Shown: positions 61,401 through 63,308, counted from the first letter of the stretch. The stretch: 64,000 nt of DNA from Aurelia coerulea (GCA_039566865.1 CM076944.1:21970501-22034500); one strand, 5' to 3'. Translations and numbers: made by a program. The notes: generated by a model not told the origin, from the sequence alone.

Positions 61401-63308
61401 GAAAAGGAATTTCACAGGAAGATTCGATTTCATATGCTATTACGAAAAACACGAGAGAGAGAAAACAGACAAATACTGTACATTTTTCTCAAACGATTTT
61501 GCTTCAAGTTTTGGATTTCAGATTCACTCAGGAAAATTTGGAGCTACCAAAAACTGAGGCTTTATAAGAAGTTTCCATCCTTTAAAGATTACAATGTGGA
61601 TTGGTACGACATAATTTTGAGTAAATTTTCAAAATTATACCCTTTCGACCAAATCAAGGCACTCTCCATTGTCATTCCAATCAATGTCTGCCCAGTGAAT
61701 ACCCTCTCTACAATGAAAGATCATACATTATCATGGGGGCTAGGCTAATCTTATTCACATAGCCTAAAAGTGGTGTAACTCGAAAACGGTCCGTGATATT
61801 GAAGTCTGACATGAACATTTTTCTTAGTCTTAAAACGATGTGTATCTACAGGAAGACAAAATTTGCCATCTTTACATTAAGCACGTACGGCAAACGTACA
61901 GCAAAGTTGGCCAAGCACAATGACATCATTTGTCGAAACGGACCTGTGACCACTCACCCTTTACCATAAGATGAATTGTCTTAAAGTTCAGGAGTATACT
62001 AATGGCAAAATATATTTATCATGAGTGGGCTACCACAATTCGAGAATTAAAATGTGCCCCTGCCTGGCATACGTATGCATGGCTCTGATGAAGGCTTAAT
62101 GCCGAAACACGAAAAAACAAAAAATGGCTTCTGTCGTGGTGTAAGACCCAGGGATCTGAATGACTTCAGATTTCTCCAACATTTCATTGCGCTTGAGTGG
62201 CGCAGTGGAATGTTGGAGAAACTTTTGACACGAAGACTCCGGGTTCGATCCCAGGCAGGGGCACATTTTAATTCTCGAATTGTGGTAGCCCACTCATGAT
62301 AAATATATTTCACCGTGTCAGCTGATGCCGAATGATTCTAATGGCAAAATATTGCTATAGCTTTTTTAAGATGGATGTGCAACAAAAACTACACTTATAG
62401 CCAGTACATAGAAATTCCTCTTCGACATAATAATCAGTATGGCCACTCAGATCACATTATTTCGTTAGTGCTGCTCACTGTTGATAACTGTCAGAGTTGG
62501 TGGGACTAGCCGCCTAGGCTCACAATTAAATTTTGAATCGACAAGGGAGACCGCCTTTACCTGTTGTATTCCAGTTGCTCCAATGAAAAGATATGCTTGT
62601 TGAAGTATTCCTGCAACTTCTCGTTTGCAAAATTGATGTTGAATTGCTCGAATCTGTTGATCTAAGATCAAATCAATGTTATTTTTAAGTTCACAATGAC
62701 ATATGCACTTTACTGTGCATGCAGTGAAAGGCGACGCAAGAATTCAAAATGCAGCAAACGCAGAATTTCTCCACAATCCGACAAACGTTTAAATTCGCAC
62801 ATTCAAACGTAAGATTTTTGGCGCTGGTGAACGCAGTTCAAATAATTACATCACAGGAGTTTGTGTAGTTCCCTTTTCGTGAAAATAAATCATCCTTTTG
62901 AGCTTTGAAGCAACCAGATTTTCTAATAATGCTCGAGTCTAGACAAACGATTATTTCGAGAAGGCCCGACTAAACAGGTCCATCTTTTCACGCAATGCAA
63001 TTGTCTTATCATGTGAGCAAATCAAGTAACTAAAGAACAAACCTTGAAATTTTCAAATCCAAAAATATCAAGCACACCAACAAAGAGAAAGTCCTCCTTT
63101 CCTTTAACTCTTTTATTGATCATTTTGAGCAGGTATTTGAATAGAGCAGAGTACAATGACATTGCAGCAGAGTCACGTGAGTTTGCCGCTTGCTCCACTG
63201 TCAATGGGCTAAGGATCTCTTCACCTCTCAAGATCATCGATTTTTGAGTTAATGAATCATTCAATTGATATGCATCTAGCTGCAGCAGGTTGGCTGTGTT
63301 CTCCAGAA
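1379..63308 (-). CDS. MYO10: MYO10-like class X unconventional myosin, partial gene (28 exons found)
   Basis: Actin-based motor; in vertebrates class X myosin carries cargo in filopodia and binds phosphoinositides through its PH domains. Seen here: 28 exons, about 2.68 kb of coding sequence (about 894 codons), all with AG acceptors and GT donors on the minus strand and matching phases. Domain order is motor ([28 protein letters not shown]), IQ motifs, E/K/R-rich helix, acidic linker, PH1N ([16 protein letters not shown]), PH2 ([24 protein letters not shown]), PH1C ([13 protein letters not shown]), PH3 start ([18 protein letters not shown]). The PH1 split by PH2 is diagnostic of MYO10. The gene runs off both ends: the motor N-terminus is beyond 64,000 and the remaining PH3, and any MyTH4 and FERM, before 1. 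Two defects: an expected motor exon between 60,994 and 62,561 was not found, and the exon at 59,608 has one extra base. The long PEST region of vertebrate MYO10 is almost absent. Confidence 0.95.
1665..2086. mobile_element. TACCGT-ended MITE with G-rich internal repeats, copy 1
   Basis: 422-bp element with inverted ends TACCGTAAGAGCTCTTTTAA and a matching right end CTTTTACGGTA. Inside, a phrase like AGAGGGGGGCTTATTAG recurs several times near both ends. Two further copies lie at 15,598-16,004 and 35,516-35,925 with the same ends and core, so this is a defined family. No coding capacity. Confidence 0.85.
2087..2611. other. Intron between exons 27 and 28, no further feature recognised
   Basis: AT-rich intronic sequence. 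A GGCCAG-GTGAGT donor-like site at about 2,430 was examined, but the sequence before it does not fit PH3 and the adjacent exons already join in phase. Confidence 0.5.
2612..2698 (-). CDS. MYO10: MYO10-like exon 27: PH3 beta strands
   Basis: Acceptor TTTGTAG, donor GTATTT. Completes Arg and reads [18 protein letters not shown] then AKLGSVILN. This matches RWFVLTHNSLDYYKSSEKN...LGTLVLNS of MYO10 PH3. Phase 1 in, phase 2 out; both neighbours agree. Confidence 0.92.
3208..3256 (-). CDS. MYO10: MYO10-like exon 26: PH3 first strand
   Basis: Only 49 nt. Acceptor TTTGTAG, donor GTCAGT. Reads (G)[15 protein letters not shown](R), the first beta strand and loop of a PH domain. Equivalent to GWLHKEVKNS...KLKKRW of MYO10 PH3. 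Phases join the exons on both sides exactly. Confidence 0.88.
3746..3805 (-). CDS. MYO10: MYO10-like exon 25: PH1C-PH3 linker
   Basis: 60 nt. Acceptor TTATAG, donor GTATGT. Reads (A)[19 protein letters not shown](G), the end of the PH1C helix plus the linker to PH3. The frame is fixed by the exons on both sides; a second open frame starting LLKLRKKG is out of phase. It faces an 11.6-kb upstream intron. Confidence 0.85.
4412..5827 (+). mobile_element. Penelope-like retroelement, 5'-truncated RT plus GIY-YIG ORF
   Basis: 471-codon uninterrupted frame, antisense to the myosin gene. Reverse transcriptase palm motifs are visible: KQTKGGAIG near residues 33-40 and the catalytic YVDD at 76-79. The C-terminus carries a GIY-YIG endonuclease from about residue 350 ([25 protein letters not shown], then a conserved E in QVTEATYI). 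RT plus GIY-YIG is the hallmark of Penelope-like elements. The fingers of the RT are missing, so the copy is 5' truncated although the rest is intact, which suggests a fairly recent insertion. The real upstream start is not visible; the first Met is only the first in the open frame. Confidence 0.88.
5832..5859 (+). other. CTGATGA-stem-GAAA motif just after the PLE ORF
   Basis: CTGATGA is followed by one base, a perfect 6-bp hairpin (GCTGCC/GGCAGC, loop GATG) and GAAA. This looks like the core of a hammerhead ribozyme, known from Penelope-like elements. However, the extra base puts stem II out of register and no convincing stem I was found. Related motifs occur at 16,768-16,797 (-) and 62,085-62,107 (+). 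Confidence 0.5.
6605..7178 (+). mobile_element. CR1/L2-like LINE 3' fragment
   Basis: A 129-codon frame (6,636-7,025) ends with typical non-LTR retrotransposon C-terminal text: [14 protein letters not shown], then [14 protein letters not shown]. The 3' UTR contains GGCACGGCCCCCTGTAAAG and GGGGCCACCGTGTAAA, and ends in short AATGAAA-like repeats. A 5'-truncated remnant; no RT core is present. Confidence 0.75.
7505..14460. repeat. GAAGTACCTTT minisatellite, ~6.9 kb, with 45-bp dimeric units
   Basis: Tandem array of ~22/23-bp half-units built on GAAGTACCTTTAGG. The commonest unit is a ~45-bp dimer (GAAGTACCTTTAGGAATAC... followed by GAAGTACCTTTTGGGGGTTC...). Other half-unit types (AGAGTTATGCTGTGAAATGC, AGCAGCACTCTGAAATAC) recur in fixed order, giving longer higher-order blocks. 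Homogeneous runs of the 45-mer (for example 8,500-8,850 and 10,080-10,400) suggest recent amplification. The edges (14,200-14,460) decay gradually. ORFs inside ([15 protein letters not shown] type) are periodicity artefacts. Confidence 0.95.
14461..14735. mobile_element. Half of a TA-type foldback MITE abutting the minisatellite
   Basis: The sequence from GGGGCATAGC through GGATAACACGCGCTG to GACTAACCCAGTA matches the right half of the complete foldback at 53,398-54,031, including the centre (GCATAGCAA, TTCATCCTC). The minisatellite therefore begins where the MITE centre should be. The left half was not found beside the array. Confidence 0.7.
15381..15466 (-). CDS. MYO10: MYO10-like exon 24: PH1C second half
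   Basis: Acceptor TTTCAG, donor GTATGC. Reads (K)[20 protein letters not shown] then KESRDWVQ. It matches SFVIITANRVLHCNADTPEEMHHWI of MYO10, the C-terminal strands and helix of the split PH1. The conserved Trp of the PH helix is present. Confidence 0.92.
15598..16004. mobile_element. TACCGT-ended MITE, copy 2
   Basis: 407-bp relative of the element at 1,665-2,086 in the opposite orientation: C-rich CCCCTCTCTATTAAG phrases at the left and AAAAGAGCTTTTACA at the right. It sits in the intron between exons 23 and 24, antisense to the other copies. Ends are degenerate. Confidence 0.75.
16304..16356 (-). CDS. MYO10: MYO10-like exon 23: PH1C first strands
   Basis: 53 nt. Acceptor TTCCAG, donor GTAAGA. 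Reads [17 protein letters not shown](K), matching GTLDVGLIDSVCASDSPD, where the PH1 fold resumes after the PH2 insertion. Joins exons 22 and 24 in phase. Confidence 0.92.
16700..18800 (-). pseudogene. Penelope-like element remnant, split by a TTAA foldback
   Basis: Minus-strand remnant. Visible parts: an RT-end/linker region ([14 protein letters not shown], then a 36-bp direct duplication at 18,648-18,683 and 18,689-18,724), [17 protein letters not shown], and a GIY-YIG domain ([29 protein letters not shown]). Beyond a frame break it reads [20 protein letters not shown] and reaches RPSL. There the frame enters the foldback at TTAA. On the far side (16,957 downward) the frame resumes as [12 protein letters not shown] and a stop. 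A CTGATGA-stem-GAAA motif follows at 16,768-16,797. Frameshifts mark it as dead. Confidence 0.8.
16958..18124. mobile_element. TTAA-type foldback element, complete copy 2
   Basis: 1,167-bp hairpin-forming element. Left end TTAAGGTAACTCTGCTTTCC, right end GGAAAGCAGAGTTACCTTAA. Arms are about 420 bp each (16,958 to ~17,380; ~17,700 to 18,124) around a ~320-bp unlike centre. It lies inside the Penelope-like remnant exactly at a TTAA, and removing it with one TTAA restores that element's frame. No transposase is encoded; presumably mobilised in trans. Confidence 0.92.
18801..19180. other. Intronic sequence with no recognised feature
   Basis: AT-rich sequence upstream (minus sense) of the Penelope-like remnant. 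Possibly more decayed element sequence; no motif was recognised. Confidence 0.4.
19181..20146. mobile_element. TA-flanked foldback MITE, CCGGGTGTCCC ends
   Basis: 966 bp flanked by TA on both sides (19,179-80; 20,147-48). Inverted ends begin CCGGGTGTCCCAAAAAAAAG and extend for roughly 200 bp or more with few differences. TA target and GGGTGTCCC-type ends resemble Tc1/mariner-related MITEs; that assignment is inference. The right end is 72 bp from myosin exon 22, in the exon's downstream intron. Confidence 0.85.
20219..20312 (-). CDS. MYO10: MYO10-like exon 22: PH2 C-terminal helix and linker
   Basis: Acceptor TTTTAG, donor GTATGT. Reads (N)[18 protein letters not shown] then [13 protein letters not shown], matching SQWFSVLSQVHASTDQEIQEMHDEQANPQNAV of MYO10, including the helix Trp. 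Donor-side intron begins with the 72-bp spacer before a foldback MITE. Confidence 0.93.
21040..21797 (-). pseudogene. LINE A: degenerate non-LTR retrotransposon 3' fragment
   Basis: Broken minus-strand frames read [48 protein letters not shown], and [20 protein letters not shown]. This is the region after the RT core in the same family as LINE B. Several frameshifts are present. Its upstream end coincides with the insertion point of LINE B. Confidence 0.75.
21798..23203 (-). mobile_element. LINE B: 5'-truncated non-LTR retrotransposon inserted next to LINE A
   Basis: One open frame of 304 codons (22,280-23,194) carries the end of the RT domain ([13 protein letters not shown]), [19 protein letters not shown] and a CPT...[13 protein letters not shown] motif, ending [13 protein letters not shown]. 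The 3' UTR runs to a 21-nt T run at 21,798-21,818, which is the poly(A) tail on the minus strand. TACCTATGGT occurs on both sides (21,782-21,791 and 23,204-23,213), consistent with a target-site duplication. The frame is intact but lacks RT catalytic motifs because of 5' truncation. Confidence 0.85.
23650..23745 (-). CDS. MYO10: MYO10-like exon 21: PH2 middle strands
   Basis: Acceptor TTCAACAG, donor GTAAGA. Reads (K)[20 protein letters not shown] then [11 protein letters not shown](N). Matches EIIDNTTKENGIDIIMADRTFHLIAESPEDASQW of MYO10 PH2. Phases agree on both sides. Confidence 0.92.
24526..24636 (-). CDS. MYO10: MYO10-like exon 20: PH2 core strands
   Basis: Acceptor TTGTTTAG, donor GTAAGT. 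Reads (R)[20 protein letters not shown] then [16 protein letters not shown](K). Nearly identical in its first half to [18 protein letters not shown] of human MYO10 PH2. The basic loop residues that contact phosphoinositides in PH domains are kept (KKR). Confidence 0.95.
24680..29321. mobile_element. 4.6-kb TA-flanked TIR element carrying a 14/15-bp minisatellite
   Basis: The left end CCAGGTGCGCAAAAAATATC and the inverse of the right end (CAGGGTGCGCCAAAAAGGTA) are inverted repeats, recognisable over about 120 bp or more (shared GACAGGCCA, GTACACTG, GATTTATGACTTA). TA flanks both ends (24,678-79; 29,322-23). The interior is almost entirely the minisatellite at 25,205-29,026; no transposase is encoded. 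It fills most of the intron between exons 19 and 20. Confidence 0.85.
25205..29026. repeat. 14/15-bp minisatellite (GCTCGTGCAGCTAAC)
   Basis: About 255 tandem units. The main 15-mer is GCTCGTGCAGCTAAC; a 14-mer lacks one A (GCTCGTGCAGCTAC). Common variants are CTCATGC for CTCGTGC, ACCCTC for ACGCTC, and AGCAAAC for AGCTAAC, the last concentrated after about 26,520. The 15-bp unit equals five codons, so runs without a 14-mer give long spurious ORFs on both strands (LVQLT, AANAR, VSCTS). Each 14-mer shifts the frame. Confidence 0.97.
29322..30357. other. Intron remainder with a possible LINE 3' UTR scrap
   Basis: 29,940-30,060 resembles the 3' UTR of LINE B (AGTGAAAGGCTATGACTACT, GTAGCCATTAC), and a similar stretch follows at 55,150-55,200. 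The rest shows nothing recognisable. Confidence 0.35.
30358..30416 (-). CDS. MYO10: MYO10-like exon 19: PH1N to PH2 junction
   Basis: 59 nt. Acceptor TTTTCCAG, donor GTAAGC. Reads [19 protein letters not shown](R), against EALKQGWLHKKGGGSSTLSR in human MYO10. This is the point where PH2 is inserted into the PH1 fold. Confidence 0.95.
30462..31044. mobile_element. TA-flanked foldback MITE, CTGGATGGACC ends
   Basis: 583 bp between TA dinucleotides (30,460-61; 31,045-46). Left end CTGGATGGACCAAACAGACA, right end TTTTTTGGTCCATCCGG. Arms stay alignable for about 100 bp. It lies 46 bp upstream (minus sense) of the exon 19 acceptor, close to where a branch point would be. Confidence 0.8.
31045..32324. 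other. Intron sequence, no clear feature
   Basis: Contains a short direct duplication GAATTGAATTATTCATCATTC (31,836 and 31,884 regions) and a short GAAGTACC/GTACCCTG stretch near 31,350-31,405 reminiscent of the large minisatellite. No exon is required here. Confidence 0.4.
32325..32401 (-). CDS. MYO10: MYO10-like exon 18: PH1N
   Basis: Acceptor AACTAG, donor GTGAGA. Reads (G)[17 protein letters not shown] then LMWFRGKQ. Matches GLMNSWKRRWCVLKDETFLWFRSKQ of MYO10, which is specific to the N-terminal half of its split PH1. Strongest single identifier of the gene. Confidence 0.97.
32712..32835 (-). CDS. MYO10: MYO10-like exon 17: acidic linker and PH1 first strand
   Basis: Acceptor ATTGCAG, donor GTCAGT. 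Reads [20 protein letters not shown] then [19 protein letters not shown](G). The acidic DEDEDFDDD stretch replaces the ~200-residue PEST region of vertebrate MYO10, and the PH fold starts immediately after (EGYLMMQGG). Confidence 0.9.
33419..33530 (-). CDS. MYO10: MYO10-like exon 16: coiled-coil end
   Basis: Acceptor CTTTCAG, donor GTATCA. Reads (R)[19 protein letters not shown] then [18 protein letters not shown]. Heptad-like charged helix, equivalent to the antiparallel coiled-coil region of MYO10. Confidence 0.9.
33614..34728. mobile_element. hAT-like element with 8-bp target duplication
   Basis: Ends CAGGGCCGCGGAGAGG and CTTCTCCTCGGCCCTG are inverted. Flanks are TGGCTAGG (33,606-33,613) and CGGCTAGG (34,729-34,736), an 8-bp duplication with one difference. 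CAGGG ends plus an 8-bp duplication fit the hAT superfamily. No transposase was recognised; 33,906-34,475 is a second element nested inside. Confidence 0.8.
33906..34475. mobile_element. TA-type foldback MITE nested in the hAT-like element
   Basis: Left end CCAAGTGAACCAGAGCAAAT; right end reads GAGCTCATTCGG then TA. Arms share AAAATTCGTAGCACCAA and its inverse TTGGTGCTACGAATTTT, and AGTGCACGTC/GAGCACTGG. Same family as 39,378-40,005 and 46,484-47,044. Confidence 0.75.
35029..35069 (-). CDS. MYO10: MYO10-like exon 15: coiled coil
   Basis: 41 nt, the smallest exon. Acceptor CTTTAAG, donor GTACAT. Reads [13 protein letters not shown](R). Phase 0 in, phase 2 out, matching exons 14 and 16. Confidence 0.82.
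35516..35925. mobile_element. TACCGT-ended MITE, copy 3
   Basis: 410 bp. Starts TAACGTAAAAGCTCC, ends GATCTTTTACGGTA, with AGAGGGGGCTTAAAAGAGAG phrases inside. Same orientation as copy 1. The core GTTTTTACCCCATATTTTGC is shared with copies 1 and 2. Confidence 0.85.
36245..36396. mobile_element. Near-perfect 152-bp TTAA palindrome
   Basis: From TTAAAGGGTCTGTTTCATCC to GGATGAAACAGACCCTTTAA the two ~75-bp arms are almost perfect inverted copies with virtually no loop. TTAA sits at each end. It lies 51 bp from the donor of exon 14, so the pre-mRNA would carry a long hairpin beside that splice site. Confidence 0.9.
36448..36588 (-). CDS. MYO10: MYO10-like exon 14: charged single helix/coiled coil
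   Basis: Acceptor ATCATAG, donor GTTTGT. Reads [20 protein letters not shown] then [20 protein letters not shown] and AEEHTRK. Alternating E/K/R blocks match the stable single alpha-helix then coiled coil after the IQ motifs of MYO10. Confidence 0.92.
36655..38005 (+). pseudogene. RLE-type (R2/NeSL-like) LINE 3' fragment, interrupted
   Basis: Plus-strand remnant. Before the interruption it reads [20 protein letters not shown] then [20 protein letters not shown]. After it come a zinc-knuckle [18 protein letters not shown], a RPDIV motif and VDVACP then [14 protein letters not shown], the signature of a restriction-like endonuclease. Internal TGA stops (before CRMC and in NEK*YDHRI) and frame changes show it is dead. 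A MITE splits it at 36,907-37,274. Confidence 0.82.
36907..37274. mobile_element. G-run-ended MITE with perfect 8-bp target duplication
   Basis: 368 bp. Left end CCCGGGGG... with TGGGGGTCACT; right end AGTGACCCCCCCCCTCCCCG. GAACAATT is repeated exactly at 36,899-36,906 and 37,275-37,282. The interior has several TTTTGGGGTRTC/TTTAGGGTAT phrases. Removing it with one GAACAATT rejoins the LINE frame ([10 protein letters not shown]). Confidence 0.88.
38581..38641 (-). CDS. MYO10: MYO10-like exon 13: charged helix
   Basis: 61 nt. Acceptor TATCAAG, donor GTATGA. Reads (K)[20 protein letters not shown]. The acceptor lacks a strong pyrimidine tract (TTTTCTATCAAG), but phases on both sides agree. Confidence 0.85.
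38695..39015. mobile_element. Left half of a TA-type foldback MITE
   Basis: GTAAGTGAAAAAATTATCCC, then CCTGGATATCAAGACGATAA, TTCAAATTCACCTAATTGAA and TTACAGCAATGATTTC match the left arm of 43,052 and 53,398. No right arm follows, so this is a half element. Confidence 0.65.
39066..39178 (-). CDS. MYO10: MYO10-like exon 12: IQ3 and start of charged helix
   Basis: Acceptor TTTTTCAG, donor GTGAGT. Reads [20 protein letters not shown] then [17 protein letters not shown](K). Equivalent to the last IQ motif and the start of the helix in MYO10 (RGQIARRVYRQLLAEKREQEE). Confidence 0.93.
39378..40005. mobile_element. TA-type foldback MITE, CCGGGTGAACC ends
   Basis: 628 bp after TA. Left end CCGGGTGAACCAGAAAAGAG, right end inverse reads CCGGGTGAAACAGAAAAAAG. 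Shared arm phrases include GATCAAAGTATTTTTGTGAT and CGAGAAAAATCACAAAAATA in inverse. Centre has TGATCAAAT(C/A)ATGA. Confidence 0.82.
40364..40423 (-). CDS. MYO10: MYO10-like exon 11: IQ2
   Basis: 60 nt. Acceptor CTTTCAG, donor GTAAGA. Reads [20 protein letters not shown], matching YRAFLLRRRFLHLKKAAIVFQK. Binds calmodulin-like light chains in the family. Phase 0 both sides. Confidence 0.92.
40424..42090. other. Intron between IQ exons; MITE scraps and a short tandem repeat
   Basis: About five ~23-bp units of CAATGACTGATTGATGGATC lie at 41,303-41,410. TACTGGATAGGCAAAAACA at 41,412 and 41,860-41,955 resemble ends of TA-type foldbacks but do not form a clean pair. Nothing else is recognised. Confidence 0.5.
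42091..42252 (-). CDS. MYO10: MYO10-like exon 10: converter end, lever arm start and IQ1
   Basis: Acceptor TTTAAAG, donor GTAAGC. Reads [20 protein letters not shown] then [20 protein letters not shown] and [14 protein letters not shown]. Continues LGKTK|VFLK, the universally conserved end of the motor, into IQ1. 54 codons, phase 0 both sides. Confidence 0.96.
43052..45083. mobile_element. TA-type foldback element, CCGGGTGAGTCAG ends, with nested insertion
   Basis: Left end CCGGGTGAGTCAGAAAAAAG after TA; right end CTTTTTTCTGACTCACCCGG before TA. Shared with 53,398-54,031 are ATATCAAGACAATGATAT, TTCAAATCTACTACAAA and GAGGGATTTTCT phrases. The length (2,032 bp) is inflated by the TTAA element at 43,548-44,956. 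An additional GACTCACCCGCTAG end lies at ~45,270. Confidence 0.8.
43548..44956. mobile_element. TTAA-flanked element nested in the foldback
   Basis: Left end TTAAAGGGGCTGGGTCACGT, right end ACGTGACCCAGCCCCCCTTT then TTAA-type AA. Inverted ends are at least 35 bp (including GTTTAC/GTAAAC). A CTTT/GACTTTCT microsatellite lies at ~44,790-44,856. A 108-codon ORF inside has no recognisable family. Confidence 0.7.
45901..46015 (-). CDS. MYO10: MYO10-like exon 9: motor converter region
   Basis: Acceptor GTTGCAG, donor GTCAGT. Reads (R)[20 protein letters not shown] then [23 protein letters not shown] is the conserved end of the myosin motor. Joins VFLK of the next exon. Confidence 0.95.
46280..46434. 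mobile_element. CAGTGGCGGAC-ended hAT-like MITE
   Basis: 155 bp. Ends CAGTGGCGGACACTT and GGTGTCCGCCACTG are inverted, with two G-runs of 10-12 nt inside the arms. Flanked by CATGG on both sides; a clean 8-bp duplication is not seen. Confidence 0.75.
46484..47044. mobile_element. TA-type foldback MITE, degenerate
   Basis: Left end CTAGGTGAGCCAGGAAAAAT after TA; right side GGGAACCTTTCCGGCACACC. Arm phrases ACTGAATGGATTGGAATAAA and its inverse ATTCCAATGCATCCAATACTG match the family at 39,378 and 33,906. Confidence 0.7.
47157..47338. repeat. 182-bp inverted repeat (small foldback)
   Basis: Left arm GGTAAGGGGCTTGTATGGGA, CGAGGAATT inverse and AATTCTGGTCCATACTTTAC; right arm GTAAATCATGGACCAGAATT to CCATACAAACCCTTTAGC. 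Arms are about 60 bp with a few differences. Probably another MITE family. Confidence 0.7.
47976..48100 (-). CDS. MYO10: MYO10-like exon 8: SH1/SH2 helix and relay-converter region
   Basis: Acceptor TTGACAG, donor GTGCAT. Reads [20 protein letters not shown] then [20 protein letters not shown] and K(R). Matches [34 protein letters not shown] of MYO10. Ends two bases into a codon completed by exon 9. Confidence 0.96.
48101..52368. other. 4.3-kb intron: duplication, small MITEs, SINE
   Basis: A ~64-bp direct duplication (TTTTAAAACGGCGTGGTCTT) lies at 48,534-48,660. Two small inverted repeats of a CTGCAGGGGGTAAAATGG family lie at about 49,129-49,352 and 49,856-50,045. 50,046-51,040 shows nothing recognisable. 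A SINE lies at 51,049-51,301, and 52,126-52,322 is the right half of a TA-type foldback (ends TCTGATTCACCCGCTG). Confidence 0.55.
51049..51301 (-). mobile_element. SINE with tRNA-like and 5S-rRNA-like promoter segments
   Basis: Minus strand: starts near GGGTGAGTGGCCGAGTGGCT (tRNA A-box-like, 51,281-51,295). Then come GTTAAGCTCGGTCGAG and ACTCCGGATGGGTGACC (51,210-51,253), which follow the internal promoter of 5S rRNA (GTTAAGC, GGATGGGAGACC). The body follows, ending in a (TAC)n tail seen as AGT repeats at 51,049-51,066. About 250 bp. Confidence 0.75.
52369..52449 (-). CDS. MYO10: MYO10-like exon 7: actin-binding helix-loop-helix end
   Basis: 81 nt. Acceptor TTATTTAG, donor GTAAGT. Reads [20 protein letters not shown] then [15 protein letters not shown] is one of the most conserved motor signatures. 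Phase 0 both sides. Confidence 0.96.
53398..54031. mobile_element. TA-type foldback MITE, complete reference copy
   Basis: 634 bp. Inverse of right end reads CCGGGTGAGTCACAAAATGC; left end CAGGGTGAGTAAAAAACATC. Arms of ~240 bp share CGGCCACTC, TGAGGGATTTTCT, TTCAAAAC and CAAATCTTT/TCACGACC phrases. The left flank GGCCCACCCGGG suggests a second degraded end. It supplies the centre sequence used to recognise the half copy at 14,461. Confidence 0.8.
54253..54358 (-). CDS. MYO10: MYO10-like exon 6: motor, loop 2 and strut
   Basis: Acceptor ATTTCAG, donor GTAAAG. Reads (R)[18 protein letters not shown] then [17 protein letters not shown]. Matches FDFIYDLFEHV...PTVSSQFK; the Lys/Arg-rich GTRTKGRKK is loop 2, which contacts actin. 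Phase 0 out. Confidence 0.95.
55062..55370 (-). pseudogene. LINE B-family 3' end fragment
   Basis: Minus-strand text [13 protein letters not shown] and stop (stop at 55,321-55,323) parallels [13 protein letters not shown] of LINE B. The 3' UTR shares AATGGCC, GTAGTCATTG and AGTATCGTCTCTG phrases. It is a 5'-truncated tail. Confidence 0.65.
55371..56369. other. Interior of the foldback, no recognised gene
   Basis: ORFs of ~100 codons here (for example 55,759-56,082) show no family resemblance and no splice relation to the myosin gene. Confidence 0.4.
56755..56829. repeat. (GAAT)n microsatellite
   Basis: About 18 tandem GAAT units (TGAATGAATGAATGAATGAA). The HSFIHSFI reading frame on the minus strand is an artefact. 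Confidence 0.97.
57094..57176 (-). CDS. MYO10: MYO10-like exon 5: motor lower 50-kDa region
   Basis: Acceptor CGATAG, donor GTAAGC. Reads [20 protein letters not shown] then LNTLKES(R). Matches VQYDVRGILEKNRDTFRDDLLNLLRESR. Begins in phase 0 after HYAGE of the previous exon, which is why the extra base there matters. Confidence 0.96.
57695..58205. repeat. ~510-bp palindrome with ~250-bp arms
   Basis: TTTACGCTGCTGCTGC and GATAGCAGTGCTTGCTCTT on the left, inverted on the right as AAGAACAAGCACTGCTATC and CTGCAGCAGCGTAATG; the inner arms pair GTTGTGCAGTATG with CATACTGCACAAC around an AT-rich centre near 57,960. Arms differ by scattered substitutions. Likely a foldback element; no coding. Confidence 0.85.
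58221..58345. repeat. 125-bp inverted repeat
   Basis: CTGGAAAATATTTGGACC (58,241-58,258) is repeated perfectly inverted at 58,308-58,325. Outer arms AAACGATTAC and GTAATCGTTT also pair. A further pair, TATTATATGGCA and TGCCATATAATA, lies at ~58,360 and ~58,678. Confidence 0.75.
58700..59200. other. Intron sequence, no feature seen
   Basis: A short TTAACGTTAACC/AACGTTAGG stretch near 58,950 is the only local pattern. No exon is required here. Confidence 0.4.
59203..59434. mobile_element. G-run-ended small foldback (CTCGAGTACCGAATAAT)
   Basis: Left CTCAAGTACCGAATAATTGG with a 13-nt G run; right GGGACGATTATTCGGTACTCGAG preceded by a 9-nt G run. The outer inverted ends are ~20 bp, but the G runs inside them are in direct, not inverted, orientation. 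Confidence 0.65.
59608..59677 (-). CDS. MYO10: MYO10-like exon 4: motor, HYAGE region, with a 1-nt insertion
   Basis: Acceptor TAAACAG, donor GTAAGT. In frame 0 it reads [13 protein letters not shown], then the match jumps one base to [10 protein letters not shown]. The family reads FYVKPRV-4 residues-FGVKHYAGE, so 69 nt are expected but 70 are present; the extra base lies in ATGGGAAGA (59,635-59,643). Read literally, the frame meets a TGA a few codons into exon 5. Likely an assembly indel, since splice sites and all later exons are intact; a real lesion cannot be excluded. Confidence 0.88.
59969..60229. mobile_element. TTAA-flanked MITE (GAGCCATTG ends), copy 1
   Basis: 261 bp. Left end TTAACGAGCCATTGCCACTT, right end GGGTGACAATGGCTCTTTAA. 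An inner pair ATGGATCCACACTGCAGTC / GCATTGTGGATTTAT suggests a hairpin. Same ends as the next element. Confidence 0.7.
60355..60849. mobile_element. TTAA-flanked MITE (GAGCCATTG ends), copy 2
   Basis: 495 bp. Left end TTAAAGAGCCATTGTCACCC, right end GGGTGACAATGGCTCTTTAA; ~30 bp of inverted end including GCCTGGGTGACAATGG. ORFs of 145 and 153 codons on opposite strands lie in it but resemble no known protein. Confidence 0.75.
60994..61086 (-). CDS. MYO10: MYO10-like exon 3: motor, KLGxLxLIDEES
   Basis: 93 nt, 31 codons. Acceptor TTCTCAG, donor GTAAGT. Reads [20 protein letters not shown] then [11 protein letters not shown]. Matches KKLGLLALINEESHFPQATDSTLLEKLHSQHA. Begins in phase 0, so it cannot join exon 2 (which ends in phase 2) directly. 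Confidence 0.95.
61087..62013. other. Intron(s) expected to hold a missing motor exon
   Basis: The family has about 22 residues (EG..W..IDW.DN..CLDLIE) between exons 2 and 3. I searched 61,087-62,560 on the minus strand and found none. A plus-strand frame at 61,380-61,748 has a C-terminus ([20 protein letters not shown]) faintly like a hAT transposase tail; too weak to call. Confidence 0.45.
62014..62337 (+). mobile_element. tRNA-like SINE with 60-bp inverted arms and 15-bp target duplication
   Basis: CTAATGGCAAAATAT is repeated exactly at 61,999-62,013 and 62,338-62,352. Between them, 62,008-62,067 and 62,251-62,310 are 60-bp perfect inverted arms. The middle holds a tRNA-like A box (GAGTGGCGCAGTGG, ~62,194) and B box (GGTTCGATCCC, ~62,242) in plus orientation, plus a CTGATGA-stem-GAAA motif at 62,085-62,107. 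Pol III driven retroposition is inferred from boxes and target duplication. Confidence 0.72.
62561..62661 (-). CDS. MYO10: MYO10-like exon 2: motor relay helix
   Basis: 101 nt. Acceptor ATCTTAG, donor GTAAAG. Reads [20 protein letters not shown] then [13 protein letters not shown](R). This is the relay helix following switch II in all myosins. It follows FENFK of exon 1 in phase 0 and ends two bases into a codon. Confidence 0.97.
63043..63308 (-). CDS. MYO10: MYO10-like exon 1 in window: motor through switch II
   Basis: 266 nt, the largest exon. Acceptor ATCTTTAG, donor GTTTGT. Reads [20 protein letters not shown], then [20 protein letters not shown] and [20 protein letters not shown], ending [11 protein letters not shown]. 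Switch II (DIFGFE) closes the nucleotide pocket. LTxxSMxLRGEEIxxPL closely follows MYO10. Starts two bases before a codon boundary, so earlier exons lie beyond the window. Confidence 0.97.
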